Shown here piece after piece: positions 55,997 through 64,000 of a stretch of DNA of 64,000 nt. Below the pieces are notes generated by a model. That model did no database searches, had not been told where the DNA came from, and worked only from the letters and a program-made list of their open reading frames with translations. Where the stretch lies: positions 1 to 64,000 of the forward strand of contig NZ_CALMZC010000056.1 in the NCBI RefSeq assembly GCF_937873765.1, written 5' to 3'. How positions within the stretch are numbered: the stretch's first letter is position 1; the number at the start of each line of letters is the position of its first letter. Source of the stretch: an uncultured Thiothrix sp. (GTDB lineage: Bacteria > Pseudomonadota > Gammaproteobacteria > Thiotrichales > Thiotrichaceae). The position numbers and the translations under genes were made by a program.

Positions 55997-57919
55997 TTAC
56001 TGTGACTTACGTACCCGCAAATACCATTCAGCCAACAAGCGCACTTGTTTCTCGGTGTAACCCCGCTTCATCATCCGATCCACAAAATTATCGTGCTTAC
56101 GTTGTTCTTCCGCCGAAGATTTAGCGCCATAAGAAATAACCGGTAACAAATCTTCAGTACTAGAGAACATCTTCATCTCAATCACTCGACGCAATTTTTC
56201 ATAGCTCGTCCAAGCGGGATTTTTGCCATTATTATTCGCCCGTGCACGCAAGACGAAATTAACAATTTCATTGCGGAAATCTTTCGGATTACTAATCCCT
56301 GCTGGCTTTTCAATTTTCTCTAGGTCTGCATTTAAAGCGGAACGGTCGAGGAAATCCCCCGTTTCAGGGTCACGATATTCTTGATCTTGAATCCAGAAAT
56401 CGGCATAAGTCACATAGCGATCAAATAGGTTTTGACCGTATTCAGAATAAGACTCTAAGTAAGCGGTCTGAATTTCCTTGCCAATGAAATCGACATAACG
56501 GGGTGACAAGTATTCCTTAATAAAACTGATATAACGTGCTTGAACTTCTGCTGGGAACTGCTCTTTCTCCACTTGCCGCTCCAGCACATACATCAAATGC
56601 ACCGGATCGGCCGCCACTTCGACCGCATCAAAGTTAAAGACCTTAGACAAAATCTTGAAGGCAAAACGAGTGGAAAGGCCAGACATACCCTCGTCCACCC
56701 CTGCCGCATCTTGATACTCTTGGATGGTTTTTGCTTTCGGATCAATATCTTTTAAGTTTTCACCATCATAGACGCGCATCTTAGAATAGCGATTGGAATT
56801 TTCTGGCTCTTTCAAACGGGATAACACAATGAATTGTGCTAACATTTTTAAAGTATCAGGGGCGCAGGCAGAAGTCGCCAGCGAGCTATTCACTAATAAC
56901 TTTTCGTAGATTTTGATCTCTTCAGTTACGCGCAAGCAGTAAGGTACTTTGACGATTGATACGCGGTCAATAAAAGCTTCATTGTTGCGATTGTTTTTGA
57001 AAGTTTGCCATTCTGACTCATTGGAGTGCGCGAGGATTACACCAGAAAAGGGAATAGCACCAATACTTTCCGTACCATTGTAATTGCCCTCTTGCGTAGC
57101 GGTCAGGAGTGGATGCAACACCTTAATCGGTGCTTTGAACATCTCCACGAACTCCATCAAGCCTTGATTGGATAAGCACAAGCCACCGGAATAACTGTAA
57201 GCATCCGCATCGTTTTGTGGGAAGTCTTCAAGTTTACGAATATCCACTTTACCAACCAAGGAAGAAATATCTTGGTTGTTTTCATCACCCGGTTCGGTTT
57301 TGGACAAGGCAATTTGGTTCAAGCGGGAAGGATAACGCTTGACGACTTTGAACTTAGTAATATCGCCGCCAAACTCTTTCAGACGCTTCACCGCCCAAGG
57401 CGACATAATGGTGCGTAGATAACGGCGCGGGATACCATAATCTTCTTCTAGAATCGCACCATCTTCATCGGGATTAAATAAACCTAAAGGTGATTCATTC
57501 ACCGGCGAGCCTTTGATGCAATAGATCGATGCTTTTTCCATGAGCGCTTTTAAACGCTCTGCTAAGGATGACTTACCGCCACCCACGGGTCCCAACAGAT
57601 ATAGGACTTGCTTACTCTCTTCTAAGCCTTGTGCAGAATGCCGCAGAAAGGAAACGATCTGCTCAATGGCATCCTCCATCCCATAAAACTCAGAAAAAGC
57701 CGGATAACGCCGGATGACCTTATTAGAAAAAATTCGACTCATGCGTGGATCACGCGAAGTATCTACCAGCTCAGGCTCACCAATCGCCCATAACAGACGC
57801 TCTGCGCCCGTAGCATAAGTCATTGGCTCTTTTTTGCAGAGTTCAAGGTATTCTTGCAGAGTGTATTCTTCTTCTTTTAAGGACTCATACCGTGACTGGT
57901 AATGACTGAAAATACTCAT
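55997..57919 (-). CDS. yeaG: PrkA/YeaG serine kinase
   Basis: 640 residues. The PrkA AAA domain is clear: P-loop LLGPVGGGKSS (108-118), ILAHSNESEWQTFKNNRNNE and FIDRVSIVKVPYCLRVTEE, then the C-terminal kinase-like region. Normal length for YeaG. It heads the yeaG-yeaH unit on the minus strand. AAGGGG lies six bases before its start. Confidence 0.95.
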   Translation of the reverse strand: MSIFSHYQSRYESLKEEEYTLQEYLELCKKEPMTYATGAERLLWAIGEPELVDTSRDPRMSRIFSNKVIRRYPAFSEFYGMEDAIEQIVSFLRHSAQGLEESKQVLYLLGPVGGGKSSLAERLKALMEKASIYCIKGSPVNESPLGLFNPDEDGAILEEDYGIPRRYLRTIMSPWAVKRLKEFGGDITKFKVVKRYPSRLNQIALSKTEPGDENNQDISSLVGKVDIRKLEDFPQNDADAYSYSGGLCLSNQGLMEFVEMFKAPIKVLHPLLTATQEGNYNGTESIGAIPFSGVILAHSNESEWQTFKNNRNNEAFIDRVSIVKVPYCLRVTEEIKIYEKLLVNSSLATSACAPDTLKMLAQFIVLSRLKEPENSNRYSKMRVYDGENLKDIDPKAKTIQEYQDAAGVDEGMSGLSTRFAFKILSKVFNFDAVEVAADPVHLMYVLERQVEKEQFPAEVQARYISFIKEYLSPRYVDFIGKEIQTAYLESYSEYGQNLFDRYVTYADFWIQDQEYRDPETGDFLDRSALNADLEKIEKPAGISNPKDFRNEIVNFVLRARANNNGKNPAWTSYEKLRRVIEMKMFSSTEDLLPVISYGAKSSAEEQRKHDNFVDRMMKRGYTEKQVRLLAEWYLRVRKSQ

Positions 57920-58294
57920 TTTTAACCCCTTCTCAGCTTAGCTGATCCGCTCACCTAGCCAGCTGACTTGATTGAAATGCAATAACAACAACTTGATGAA
58001 TTTAGACATGGGTATAAGGATTACTTTTGCATTTTTCATACCGAAAACCCAATGACCACAAAACCTATGTAAGGAAATAGTTCAGAAAATAACAAAGACA
58101 CAGTCATGTACTAAATATTAGACTACCTAAACTGCAAAAGAGTTTTATTCAAAAAGGAAATGCCCACTATGCGCCCTTGTCATATTTATTTTATTTATTG
58201 CTGACAGCGTTTGCGGCTGATCGTGGGATCCAGCTGCTGATCACAATCTACACACAAGACTATGCCGCATGAGCTAAACATGGCATGAATAAAA
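57920..58294. other. Intergenic region between yeaG and comEC
   Basis: 375 bases with no supported gene. It should contain the yeaG promoter. I looked for a sigma-54 TGGCAC-N5-TTGC box and did not find one. An 11-codon frame near 58170 has a weak ribosome site and is not called. Confidence 0.4.
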
Positions 58295-60673
58295 TCATTT
58301 ATCTAGTATAGCTGTCACTGAAGGTTCGACAGTACGTCTCCAGAAGCGTGCATACTGATTTCTATAAGAAAAAATTATCATTTCTTCTTGGCTTAGGTTT
58401 GGGAAATCAACATAAATAGCCCCAACTTCGGCTGTGTTTAATAAGTCCACACCTAAGACTTGATAGCGCTCAAGTACCCGTGGATGCGGATGATTAAACC
58501 GATTTAAATAGCCCGTACTGACTAAAGCTAACTTAGGTGCAACAGCTTGTAAAAATTGAGCAGACGATGAGGTCTTACTCCCATGATGTGGCATCAGCAC
58601 CACATCAGCTTGTAAAGCTGCACCCATATTGATTAATCCTTGTTCGGTAGCCTTTTCAATATCCGATGGTAATAATAAAGCATGTTGAGCATTGCTCACC
58701 TTTAGCACACAAGCCTGATTATTGGTTTTGGAATAGGCCAGTTTAGAATCGGGGCTTAAGACCTCAAACTTAACCTCATCCCAAATCCAAACCTGCCCTG
58801 CAGTGCATAAGGTTAAATTTGAGTTGATAGGCATTGGAAAATTCTTCAATTGACTAGTCGCAACTTGCGCTACCTGAAACTTAGCTAAGAGATAATCGGC
58901 ACCACCACGATGATCATTATCGCCATGCGAGACCATCAAGGTATCAATTTGCTGGATTTGCTGCGAATGCAACCAAGGTGCTACCACCATCTCGCCCATA
59001 TCAAAACCATAAGGGGATTTGGAACCTGTATCAAAAACTAAAACATGCTCAGCGGTTTGCACGACCGTAGCTAAACCCTGCCCCACATCTAGCACGGTCA
59101 AACGAAACTCACCAAGTTTAGGTTTACTCGGTTGCCAAATAACTAACGGCAATAGACAGACTAAACCAAGCCAACGACTCGGCAAGCCCCTTGGCAAGAG
59201 CATTAATAAAACACCCAACAAAGCTAGGACTAAGTAGTACCAAGGTAAATCTGGAAAATAGATCAGCGCATTGGGAAGTTGTGCTAAATACTCCAGCCCC
59301 CAAGCTAAAATATCTAAAGCTTGTGCAGCCAACTGCCATAAGCTGCTGGCTAAAGCAAAAGACCAAGGCAAGCACAAAATCCCCAATAAAATCAGCGGTA
59401 CGACCAGCAAAGTCACCCAAGGAATCGCCATTAAATTCGCAAGCGGTGAATACATCGGCAAGCTAGCAAAAAAGCCTATATTTAGGGGAATTAGGAAAAT
59501 CGATAAGCTTAACTGTAAGCTAAATACTTTAACCCAAACTATCTTAGACTGATGTTGGCTTAGTAAAGCTAATAAAGCTACTGAGCCGAAGGATAGCCAA
59601 AAGCCAATCGACAAAGGTGCTAATGGATCAAGTATAAGCACGACGAATAAGGCTAAGGCGAAACTATTACTAAATGCTAAGCGTTGTTTAAATAGTAACC
59701 CAAGCATGAGAATCAGCACCATGACCAAGGAACGCTGAGTCGGAATATTGAAGCCAGCGAGTAAGGCATAGACTATTGCAAACCCCGCCCCTAAAACCCC
59801 ACCCGCTAAACGCACAGGCAGATATAAATAGAGCTGTGGAAATAGACGCCAAAGCAGCAGCATCGGCAACAAACCAAAACTTGCCACCATCGCAATATGC
59901 AAACCGGAAATTGATAGCAAATGCGCAGTACCAGTAGCTTGTAGGATTTGCCATTGCTCCTTACTGATACCTGCAGTTGCAGAAACCGCTAAACCTTGAA
60001 TTAAGCTAGTGCTGGGTTGCTCACCTAAGGCTTGACGAATGGCGTCACTAATGTATTCCCGAATAGAATCAATACTTAAAGACTTTGCTGCACTCAGGCG
60101 TAGGGATTGCTCTTGCCCGCGTACATAGCCGGTCGCGAGAATCCGTTCAGCAAACAACCAGCGCTCATAATCAAAGCCCCCCGGATTACTTAAACCATGG
60201 GGGCGCTTAGCGCGTATTACCCATTGCCAACGCTCGCCTGCTTTTAGTTCAGGTAAAACCTCTCCTTTTTGTGCATACCAAGTTAAACGCACTAAACCAG
60301 TGAATGCAGGGTTTAGGTTAGTATAACCATCTACCGCCAAAACTTGCTCCACATGGAAAAGAAAGCTGTAACCGGTCGTTAGCCGTTCAGGTAGATCCCG
60401 TATACTACCGATGAGGTGTATATCCTTTCCTTCTAGAGCCTGTGGTAATTGACCTTGCAAGGCGGTATTCGCGCTCCAACAAGCATAAGAAAAACTTAGA
60501 AAAAAGCAGATTATGTAGAGTAAGTACTTGCGCCTAAAGGGCACTAGACCTAATAATCCTGAGATTAAAATCGAGATGGTCACAATGAGGAGGCACCAGC
60601 TCTGATCGGGTAGCTGAGTGAACCAAACTAATGCACAAATGCCTAAGAGGCTACTTATTGCCAGTCCGCGCAT
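58295..60673 (-). CDS. comEC: ComEC/Rec2 DNA-uptake channel
   Basis: 792 residues with an N-terminal DUF4131 region and a central Competence domain of many membrane helices (GTAHLLSISGLHIAMVASFG is the family hallmark). The C-terminal metallo-beta-lactamase-like domain carries VLDVGQGLATVVQT, SHGDNDHRGGADY and LMPHHGSKTSSS. It should pass single-stranded DNA across the inner membrane during natural transformation. Full length. Confidence 0.94.
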   Translation of the reverse strand: MRGLAISSLLGICALVWFTQLPDQSWCLLIVTISILISGLLGLVPFRRKYLLYIICFFLSFSYACWSANTALQGQLPQALEGKDIHLIGSIRDLPERLTTGYSFLFHVEQVLAVDGYTNLNPAFTGLVRLTWYAQKGEVLPELKAGERWQWVIRAKRPHGLSNPGGFDYERWLFAERILATGYVRGQEQSLRLSAAKSLSIDSIREYISDAIRQALGEQPSTSLIQGLAVSATAGISKEQWQILQATGTAHLLSISGLHIAMVASFGLLPMLLLWRLFPQLYLYLPVRLAGGVLGAGFAIVYALLAGFNIPTQRSLVMVLILMLGLLFKQRLAFSNSFALALFVVLILDPLAPLSIGFWLSFGSVALLALLSQHQSKIVWVKVFSLQLSLSIFLIPLNIGFFASLPMYSPLANLMAIPWVTLLVVPLILLGILCLPWSFALASSLWQLAAQALDILAWGLEYLAQLPNALIYFPDLPWYYLVLALLGVLLMLLPRGLPSRWLGLVCLLPLVIWQPSKPKLGEFRLTVLDVGQGLATVVQTAEHVLVFDTGSKSPYGFDMGEMVVAPWLHSQQIQQIDTLMVSHGDNDHRGGADYLLAKFQVAQVATSQLKNFPMPINSNLTLCTAGQVWIWDEVKFEVLSPDSKLAYSKTNNQACVLKVSNAQHALLLPSDIEKATEQGLINMGAALQADVVLMPHHGSKTSSSAQFLQAVAPKLALVSTGYLNRFNHPHPRVLERYQVLGVDLLNTAEVGAIYVDFPNLSQEEMIIFSYRNQYARFWRRTVEPSVTAILDK

Positions 60674-60725
60674 GTTGCAACAATCAAGGAAGATCCTTTT
60701 ATTTTTATTGGTTAGTAATTAAATA

Positions 60726-61331
60726 ATGCCAAAGCGTTTATTTAAAAAGTTTTCGCCGCACCCAGATACGATTACGCAAAACAAATACATGCGTTATTTG
60801 GGTAGTTCTTTGTTTTTGCCTGCTCTTTGGCATTTCAATCGGCATAGTGTAGCCAAAGCTTTTGCAATTGGCCTAGCTTGCATGTGGATTCCGTTTCCGG
60901 GTCAATCCATTTTTGCAGCAGCCCTAGCAATTTTGTTTCGTGCCAATATTCCTATGTCAGTGGCACTAGTCTTCGTTACTAATCCAGTCACTGGCCCCCC
61001 CATGTTTTATGGTGCTTATGTTGTGGGTGCGCGTTTGCTAGATCAGCCGCAAATTCCTCATTTTGAGATGAATATCGAATGGCTAGAGCAAACGCTCGGG
61101 CAAATCTGGGAACCTATGGTAGTGGGTTGTCTAGTAGTGGCGGTAGTTTCGGCGCTAATTGGCTATTACGGTATCCAGTTTTTTTGGCGCTTTCATGTAA
61201 ATCAAAAGCTTAGAGACCGACGTGATCGTCAAGAAAATGGTAGTTTGAAAGCCCAAACACTGATCACTCCCTCCCTCAACTCAGATAGCAATACACTAGC
61301 TGCGAAAATGAAAGATGAGCAGCGCTCTTAG
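60726..61331 (+). CDS. DUF2062 membrane protein
   Basis: 201 residues with the DUF2062 pattern: an amphipathic N-terminus, AKAFAIGLACMWIPFPGQSI, FRANIPMSVALVFVTNPVTGPPMFYGAYVVG, then a C-terminal membrane helix and a charged tail. Function unknown. It diverges from comEC and converges with lolD. Confidence 0.87.
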   Translation: MPKRLFKKFSPHPDTITQNKYMRYLGSSLFLPALWHFNRHSVAKAFAIGLACMWIPFPGQSIFAAALAILFRANIPMSVALVFVTNPVTGPPMFYGAYVVGARLLDQPQIPHFEMNIEWLEQTLGQIWEPMVVGCLVVAVVSALIGYYGIQFFWRFHVNQKLRDRRDRQENGSLKAQTLITPSLNSDSNTLAAKMKDEQRS

Positions 61332-61355
61332 CTCTAAGACACTGTTGAAAGAAAC

Positions 61356-62051
61356 CTAGGCTGCTTGCAAGCGGCCTTCCACTAAACGATAGACTGAGTC
61401 CATGCGCCGCGCTAAGCTCAAATCATGGGTAACAATCACGAAGGCGGTTTGTAGAGCCTCATTTAGATTTTGCATCTGCTCAAATACTTGCTCAGCGGTA
61501 TTCTGATCTAAATTCCCAGTTGGCTCATCCGCTAACACCGCATGTGGACGTGTCACCAAAGCACGTGCAATCGCAGCTCGCTGCCGCTCACCTCCGGATA
61601 ACTGCCCAGGTTTATGCCCTAAACGCTTACCTAAACCGACTTTACTTAGCATATCTTCGGCTTGTTCAGTAGCCTCTTTAACTTTCACACCACGAATTAA
61701 TAAAGGCATAGCGACATTTTCTAAAGCCGTAAACTCTGGCAGCAAATGGTGAAACTGATAAATAAAGCCTAAAGACTGATTGCGCAACAGACCACGATCT
61801 TTGTCTGAAAGCTGTTCCATACGTTTGCCCATAACCTCGACATGCCCAGAGCTAGGCAAATCTAAGCCACCTAATAAATGTAACAAGGTGCTCTTACCGC
61901 TACCTGAGCTACCGACGATTGCAATTCGATCTCCAGCACGCACAGTTAAATTAATACCACTTAGAACCGACACATCCAACTGGCCTTCTTGGAAGCGCTT
62001 ACTCAAATCTTGGCAGTTGATAACAGTGGTGGGGGAAATAGCATTATTCAT
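61356..62051 (-). CDS. lolD: Lipoprotein-releasing ATPase LolD
   Basis: 231 residues from [10 protein letters not shown], whose ATG overlaps the upstream lolC/E stop by eight bases. Walker A is [16 protein letters not shown], then [21 protein letters not shown] (typical LolD), signature [15 protein letters not shown], Walker [12 protein letters not shown] and switch VTHDLSLA. It drives release of outer-membrane lipoproteins to LolA. Confidence 0.95.
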   Translation of the reverse strand: MNNAISPTTVINCQDLSKRFQEGQLDVSVLSGINLTVRAGDRIAIVGSSGSGKSTLLHLLGGLDLPSSGHVEVMGKRMEQLSDKDRGLLRNQSLGFIYQFHHLLPEFTALENVAMPLLIRGVKVKEATEQAEDMLSKVGLGKRLGHKPGQLSGGERQRAAIARALVTRPHAVLADEPTGNLDQNTAEQVFEQMQNLNEALQTAFVIVTHDLSLARRMDSVYRLVEGRLQAA

Positions 62052-63318
62052 AACGTAAAGCCTCAGCTGGCTGCACTTTAGAAGCACGCCAAGCTGGATA
62101 AAGCGTGGCAACAATCGCCATTAATAAGGAGGAAATTGCAATCACAATCACATCTGCCGGATTCACTTTAGATTGCAACTCACTAATCTGATAAGCCTCA
62201 GCCGAGATAAAATGCGTATCTAATAGACGCTCTAACCAAGGCACAATCGTCTCTAAATGACTCGCTAGCAACACACCCAGCACGACACCTAAAAGCGTTC
62301 CGATGAAGCCAATCAAGCTACCTTGCACCATAAATACCCCCATAATACGTGCAGGTGACAAGCCTAAGGTACGCAAAATAGCGATATTTGCCTCTTTATC
62401 AGTAACGACCATCACTAAGGTGGAGACTAAATTAAAGGCAGCGACTGCAATAATCAGCATGAGGATAATAAACATCACGCTCTTTTGAATCTGTAAAGCT
62501 TTAAAAAAATTACCTTGCTGACTAGTCCAATCGCCGACCCATAAATTCGGATATTCTGGTAGAAGACGATTATAAATATCATCTGCCACCTTAGGTGCAC
62601 GCCAAGCATCCCCTAAGCGTAAGCGCAAGCCGGTAATATTCTCACCCATACCTAAGGCTTGTTGGGCATCTTTTAAATTCACATAGGCAAAACCAGTATC
62701 ATAATTTTGCATATCAACCCGAAAAATCGCTTTAACGGTGAAACGCTGCAAAACCGGTAGCTCACTGGTATCTAAAATATCTTCCGTTGGACTAATTAAA
62801 GTGAGCGCATCACCTAGCTCGACTTTCAGCTCTTTGGCTAGCCCAGCACCAATTGCAATTCCATTGCTGCCTGCAACTAAGGCTTGCATATCACCTTTTT
62901 CGACATGCTTAAATACATCAGCGACTTGGCTTTCTTGCTCTGGCTCAATCGCTTGAAGTAGGACACCACGTGCCTCATCACCTTGATTGAGCATGACTGG
63001 TTTTTCAATAAAAGCCGAAATTGCTTTTACATAAGGATAAGTTTGGATAGTAGAACGTAAGGCTGGTGCTTCAATACTATCTAGTTGCGCATCATTTTGA
63101 GAAGAAATGGTTACATGTGCCAACATCCCCAACATGCGATCCCGCAAGGTCACTTCAAAACCGTTCATCACCGACAACACGGTGATCAAAACCAATACGC
63201 CAATCGCGATGCCCAACATGGAGGCCAGTGAAATAAAGGAAACAAAATGGTTTTGGCGGCGCGCACGCGTATAACGTAAGCCAATAAATAGCTCTAGCGG
63301 CAAAAACGGCTTACTCAT
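62044..63318 (-). CDS. lolE: LolC/LolE-family lipoprotein-releasing permease (second copy)
   Basis: 424 residues from [20 protein letters not shown]. It has an FtsX-type layout: one N-terminal helix ([24 protein letters not shown]), a periplasmic domain, and three C-terminal helices. [26 protein letters not shown] and ALRYE at the end are LolC/E hallmarks. It overlaps the upstream paralogue by eight bases and forms a complex with it and LolD. Confidence 0.92.
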   Translation of the reverse strand: MSKPFLPLELFIGLRYTRARRQNHFVSFISLASMLGIAIGVLVLITVLSVMNGFEVTLRDRMLGMLAHVTISSQNDAQLDSIEAPALRSTIQTYPYVKAISAFIEKPVMLNQGDEARGVLLQAIEPEQESQVADVFKHVEKGDMQALVAGSNGIAIGAGLAKELKVELGDALTLISPTEDILDTSELPVLQRFTVKAIFRVDMQNYDTGFAYVNLKDAQQALGMGENITGLRLRLGDAWRAPKVADDIYNRLLPEYPNLWVGDWTSQQGNFFKALQIQKSVMFIILMLIIAVAAFNLVSTLVMVVTDKEANIAILRTLGLSPARIMGVFMVQGSLIGFIGTLLGVVLGVLLASHLETIVPWLERLLDTHFISAEAYQISELQSKVNPADVIVIAISSLLMAIVATLYPAWRASKVQPAEALRYE

Positions 63319-64000
63319 AACGTAAGGACTCCGCAGGCTGTACCGCTGCAGCACGACGTGCTGGATAAATGGTGGCTAACACTGAAAAGACTAAAGCGGC
63401 GGCGGCAATCCACCACACATCGCTCCAATGCAAATCGGAGGGCACTTCACTGATATAGAAAATATCGGCTGGAAAGACTTTAAAACCAAACGTATTTTCG
63501 AGGGCAGGAACAATCGTTTCAATATTTAAGGACAATAAAACACCTAAGACTACCCCCACCAAAGTCCCGAAAATCCCAATAATACTGCCTTGAATCATAA
63601 AGATACGCATCACCCGATTCGGTTCCAGCCCAAAGGTGCGCAAGATAGCAATATCCGCTTGCTTATCATTCACCGCCATGACTAAAGAAGCGACCAAATT
63701 AAACAAAGCTACAGCGACTACTAAGAATAAAATCAAAGTCATGGCAATTTTTTCAGTTTTAACCGCACGGAAGAAATTGCCGTGCTCCTTACTCCAATCA
63801 GCGACCTCAAATTGATTACCCAGCTTGGTCTGCAATTCATGAGCCAGTGGCTGAGCTGCAAATAAATCATCGAGTTTTAAACGAATCCCGCTGACCTGTC
63901 CCGGCATCTTGAATAAACGCTCAGCATCCTCCAGATGCACAAATGCTGTCATCTTATCGAATTCCTGCATGCCGAACTGGTGAATGCCAATCACCGTAAA
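63311..64000 (-). CDS. lolC: LolC/LolE-family permease (first copy, 5' end outside window)
   Basis: About 230 C-terminal residues are visible and the frame is open to the right edge (FTVIGIHQFGM). The end of the periplasmic domain and three helices are present (LFNLVASLVMAVNDKQADIAILRTFG), ending ESLRYE. It is a close paralogue of the next gene, upstream of it in the operon. Naming lolC versus lolE is by position. Confidence 0.9.
   Translation of the reverse strand, partial: FTVIGIHQFGMQEFDKMTAFVHLEDAERLFKMPGQVSGIRLKLDDLFAAQPLAHELQTKLGNQFEVADWSKEHGNFFRAVKTEKIAMTLILFLVVAVALFNLVASLVMAVNDKQADIAILRTFGLEPNRVMRIFMIQGSIIGIFGTLVGVVLGVLLSLNIETIVPALENTFGFKVFPADIFYISEVPSDLHWSDVWWIAAAALVFSVLATIYPARRAAAVQPAESLRYE

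Noticed and set aside
57920-58294. Sigma-54 promoter for yeaG
   Set aside because: Looked for because yeaG is under alternative sigma factors in E. coli, but no -24/-12 box was seen.

Overview
The window is a chromosomal segment of a Gram-negative gammaproteobacterium. Core genes point there: the exbB-exbD-msbA-lpxK-ycaR-kdsB envelope operon, tandem LolC/E genes followed by lolD, mtgA, hemB, glcDEF, comEC, and the SpoVR/YeaH/YeaG stress trio. The moderate-to-low GC content, a PQQ-linked alcohol-oxidation locus, a type I-E CRISPR system and an integron would fit a Thiothrix-like member of the Thiotrichales. That placement is an inference. No rRNA or tRNA gene was seen.

Layout. 1-2.8 kb: the end of a PQQ-dependent alcohol dehydrogenase accessory cluster, with a cytochrome c cut by the window edge, an exported protein, a solitary pqqA too short for ordinary gene calling, and two exported unknowns. 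2.9-6.8 kb: an amino-acid permease, mtgA and a hipBA toxin-antitoxin pair. About 6.8-14.3 kb: an AT-rich accessory island. It starts with over 2 kb of hairpin-dense DNA without convincing genes, including a 250-bp near-palindromic element. A small gene broken by a stop codon and a KilA-N gene follow, then an integron: intI, a membrane-protein gene, an attI-like site and two cassettes bounded by attC sites. Cassette 1 encodes a TPR/SPOR protein. Cassette 2 encodes a BrnTA toxin-antitoxin pair whose toxin gene has a stop at codon 5. The integrase points the same way as the cassettes, the reverse of the usual layout.

14.4-19.3 kb: a lipoprotein, a YadGH-type ABC exporter, and a second exporter with a short HlyD-like adaptor, an ATPase and a permease. 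A 32-residue membrane protein follows. 19.5-34.6 kb: a complete type I-E CRISPR-Cas locus, transcribed leftwards, with 101 repeats and 100 spacers. The leader is on the cas side and carries an IHF-like site. Gene order from the right is cas3-cse1-cse2-cas7-cas5-cas6e-cas1-cas2. Between cas6e and cas1 lie the 3' remnant of a second, divergent cas6e, a 60-bp tandem duplication, and an MNT antitoxin with an internally deleted HEPN partner. This is a scar of past rearrangement.

34.8-64 kb is mostly ordinary chromosome. It holds the lipid A/KDO operon, hemB, an unrecognised three-gene coiled-coil cluster (41.1-43.2 kb), glycolate oxidase, a MocR regulator divergent from a flavin-barrel protein with repeated operator-like sites between them, and the SpoVR-YeaH-YeaG set split by an M4 protease and a methyltransferase. 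It ends with comEC, a DUF2062 protein and the lipoprotein-export Lol transporter, whose first gene runs off the right edge.
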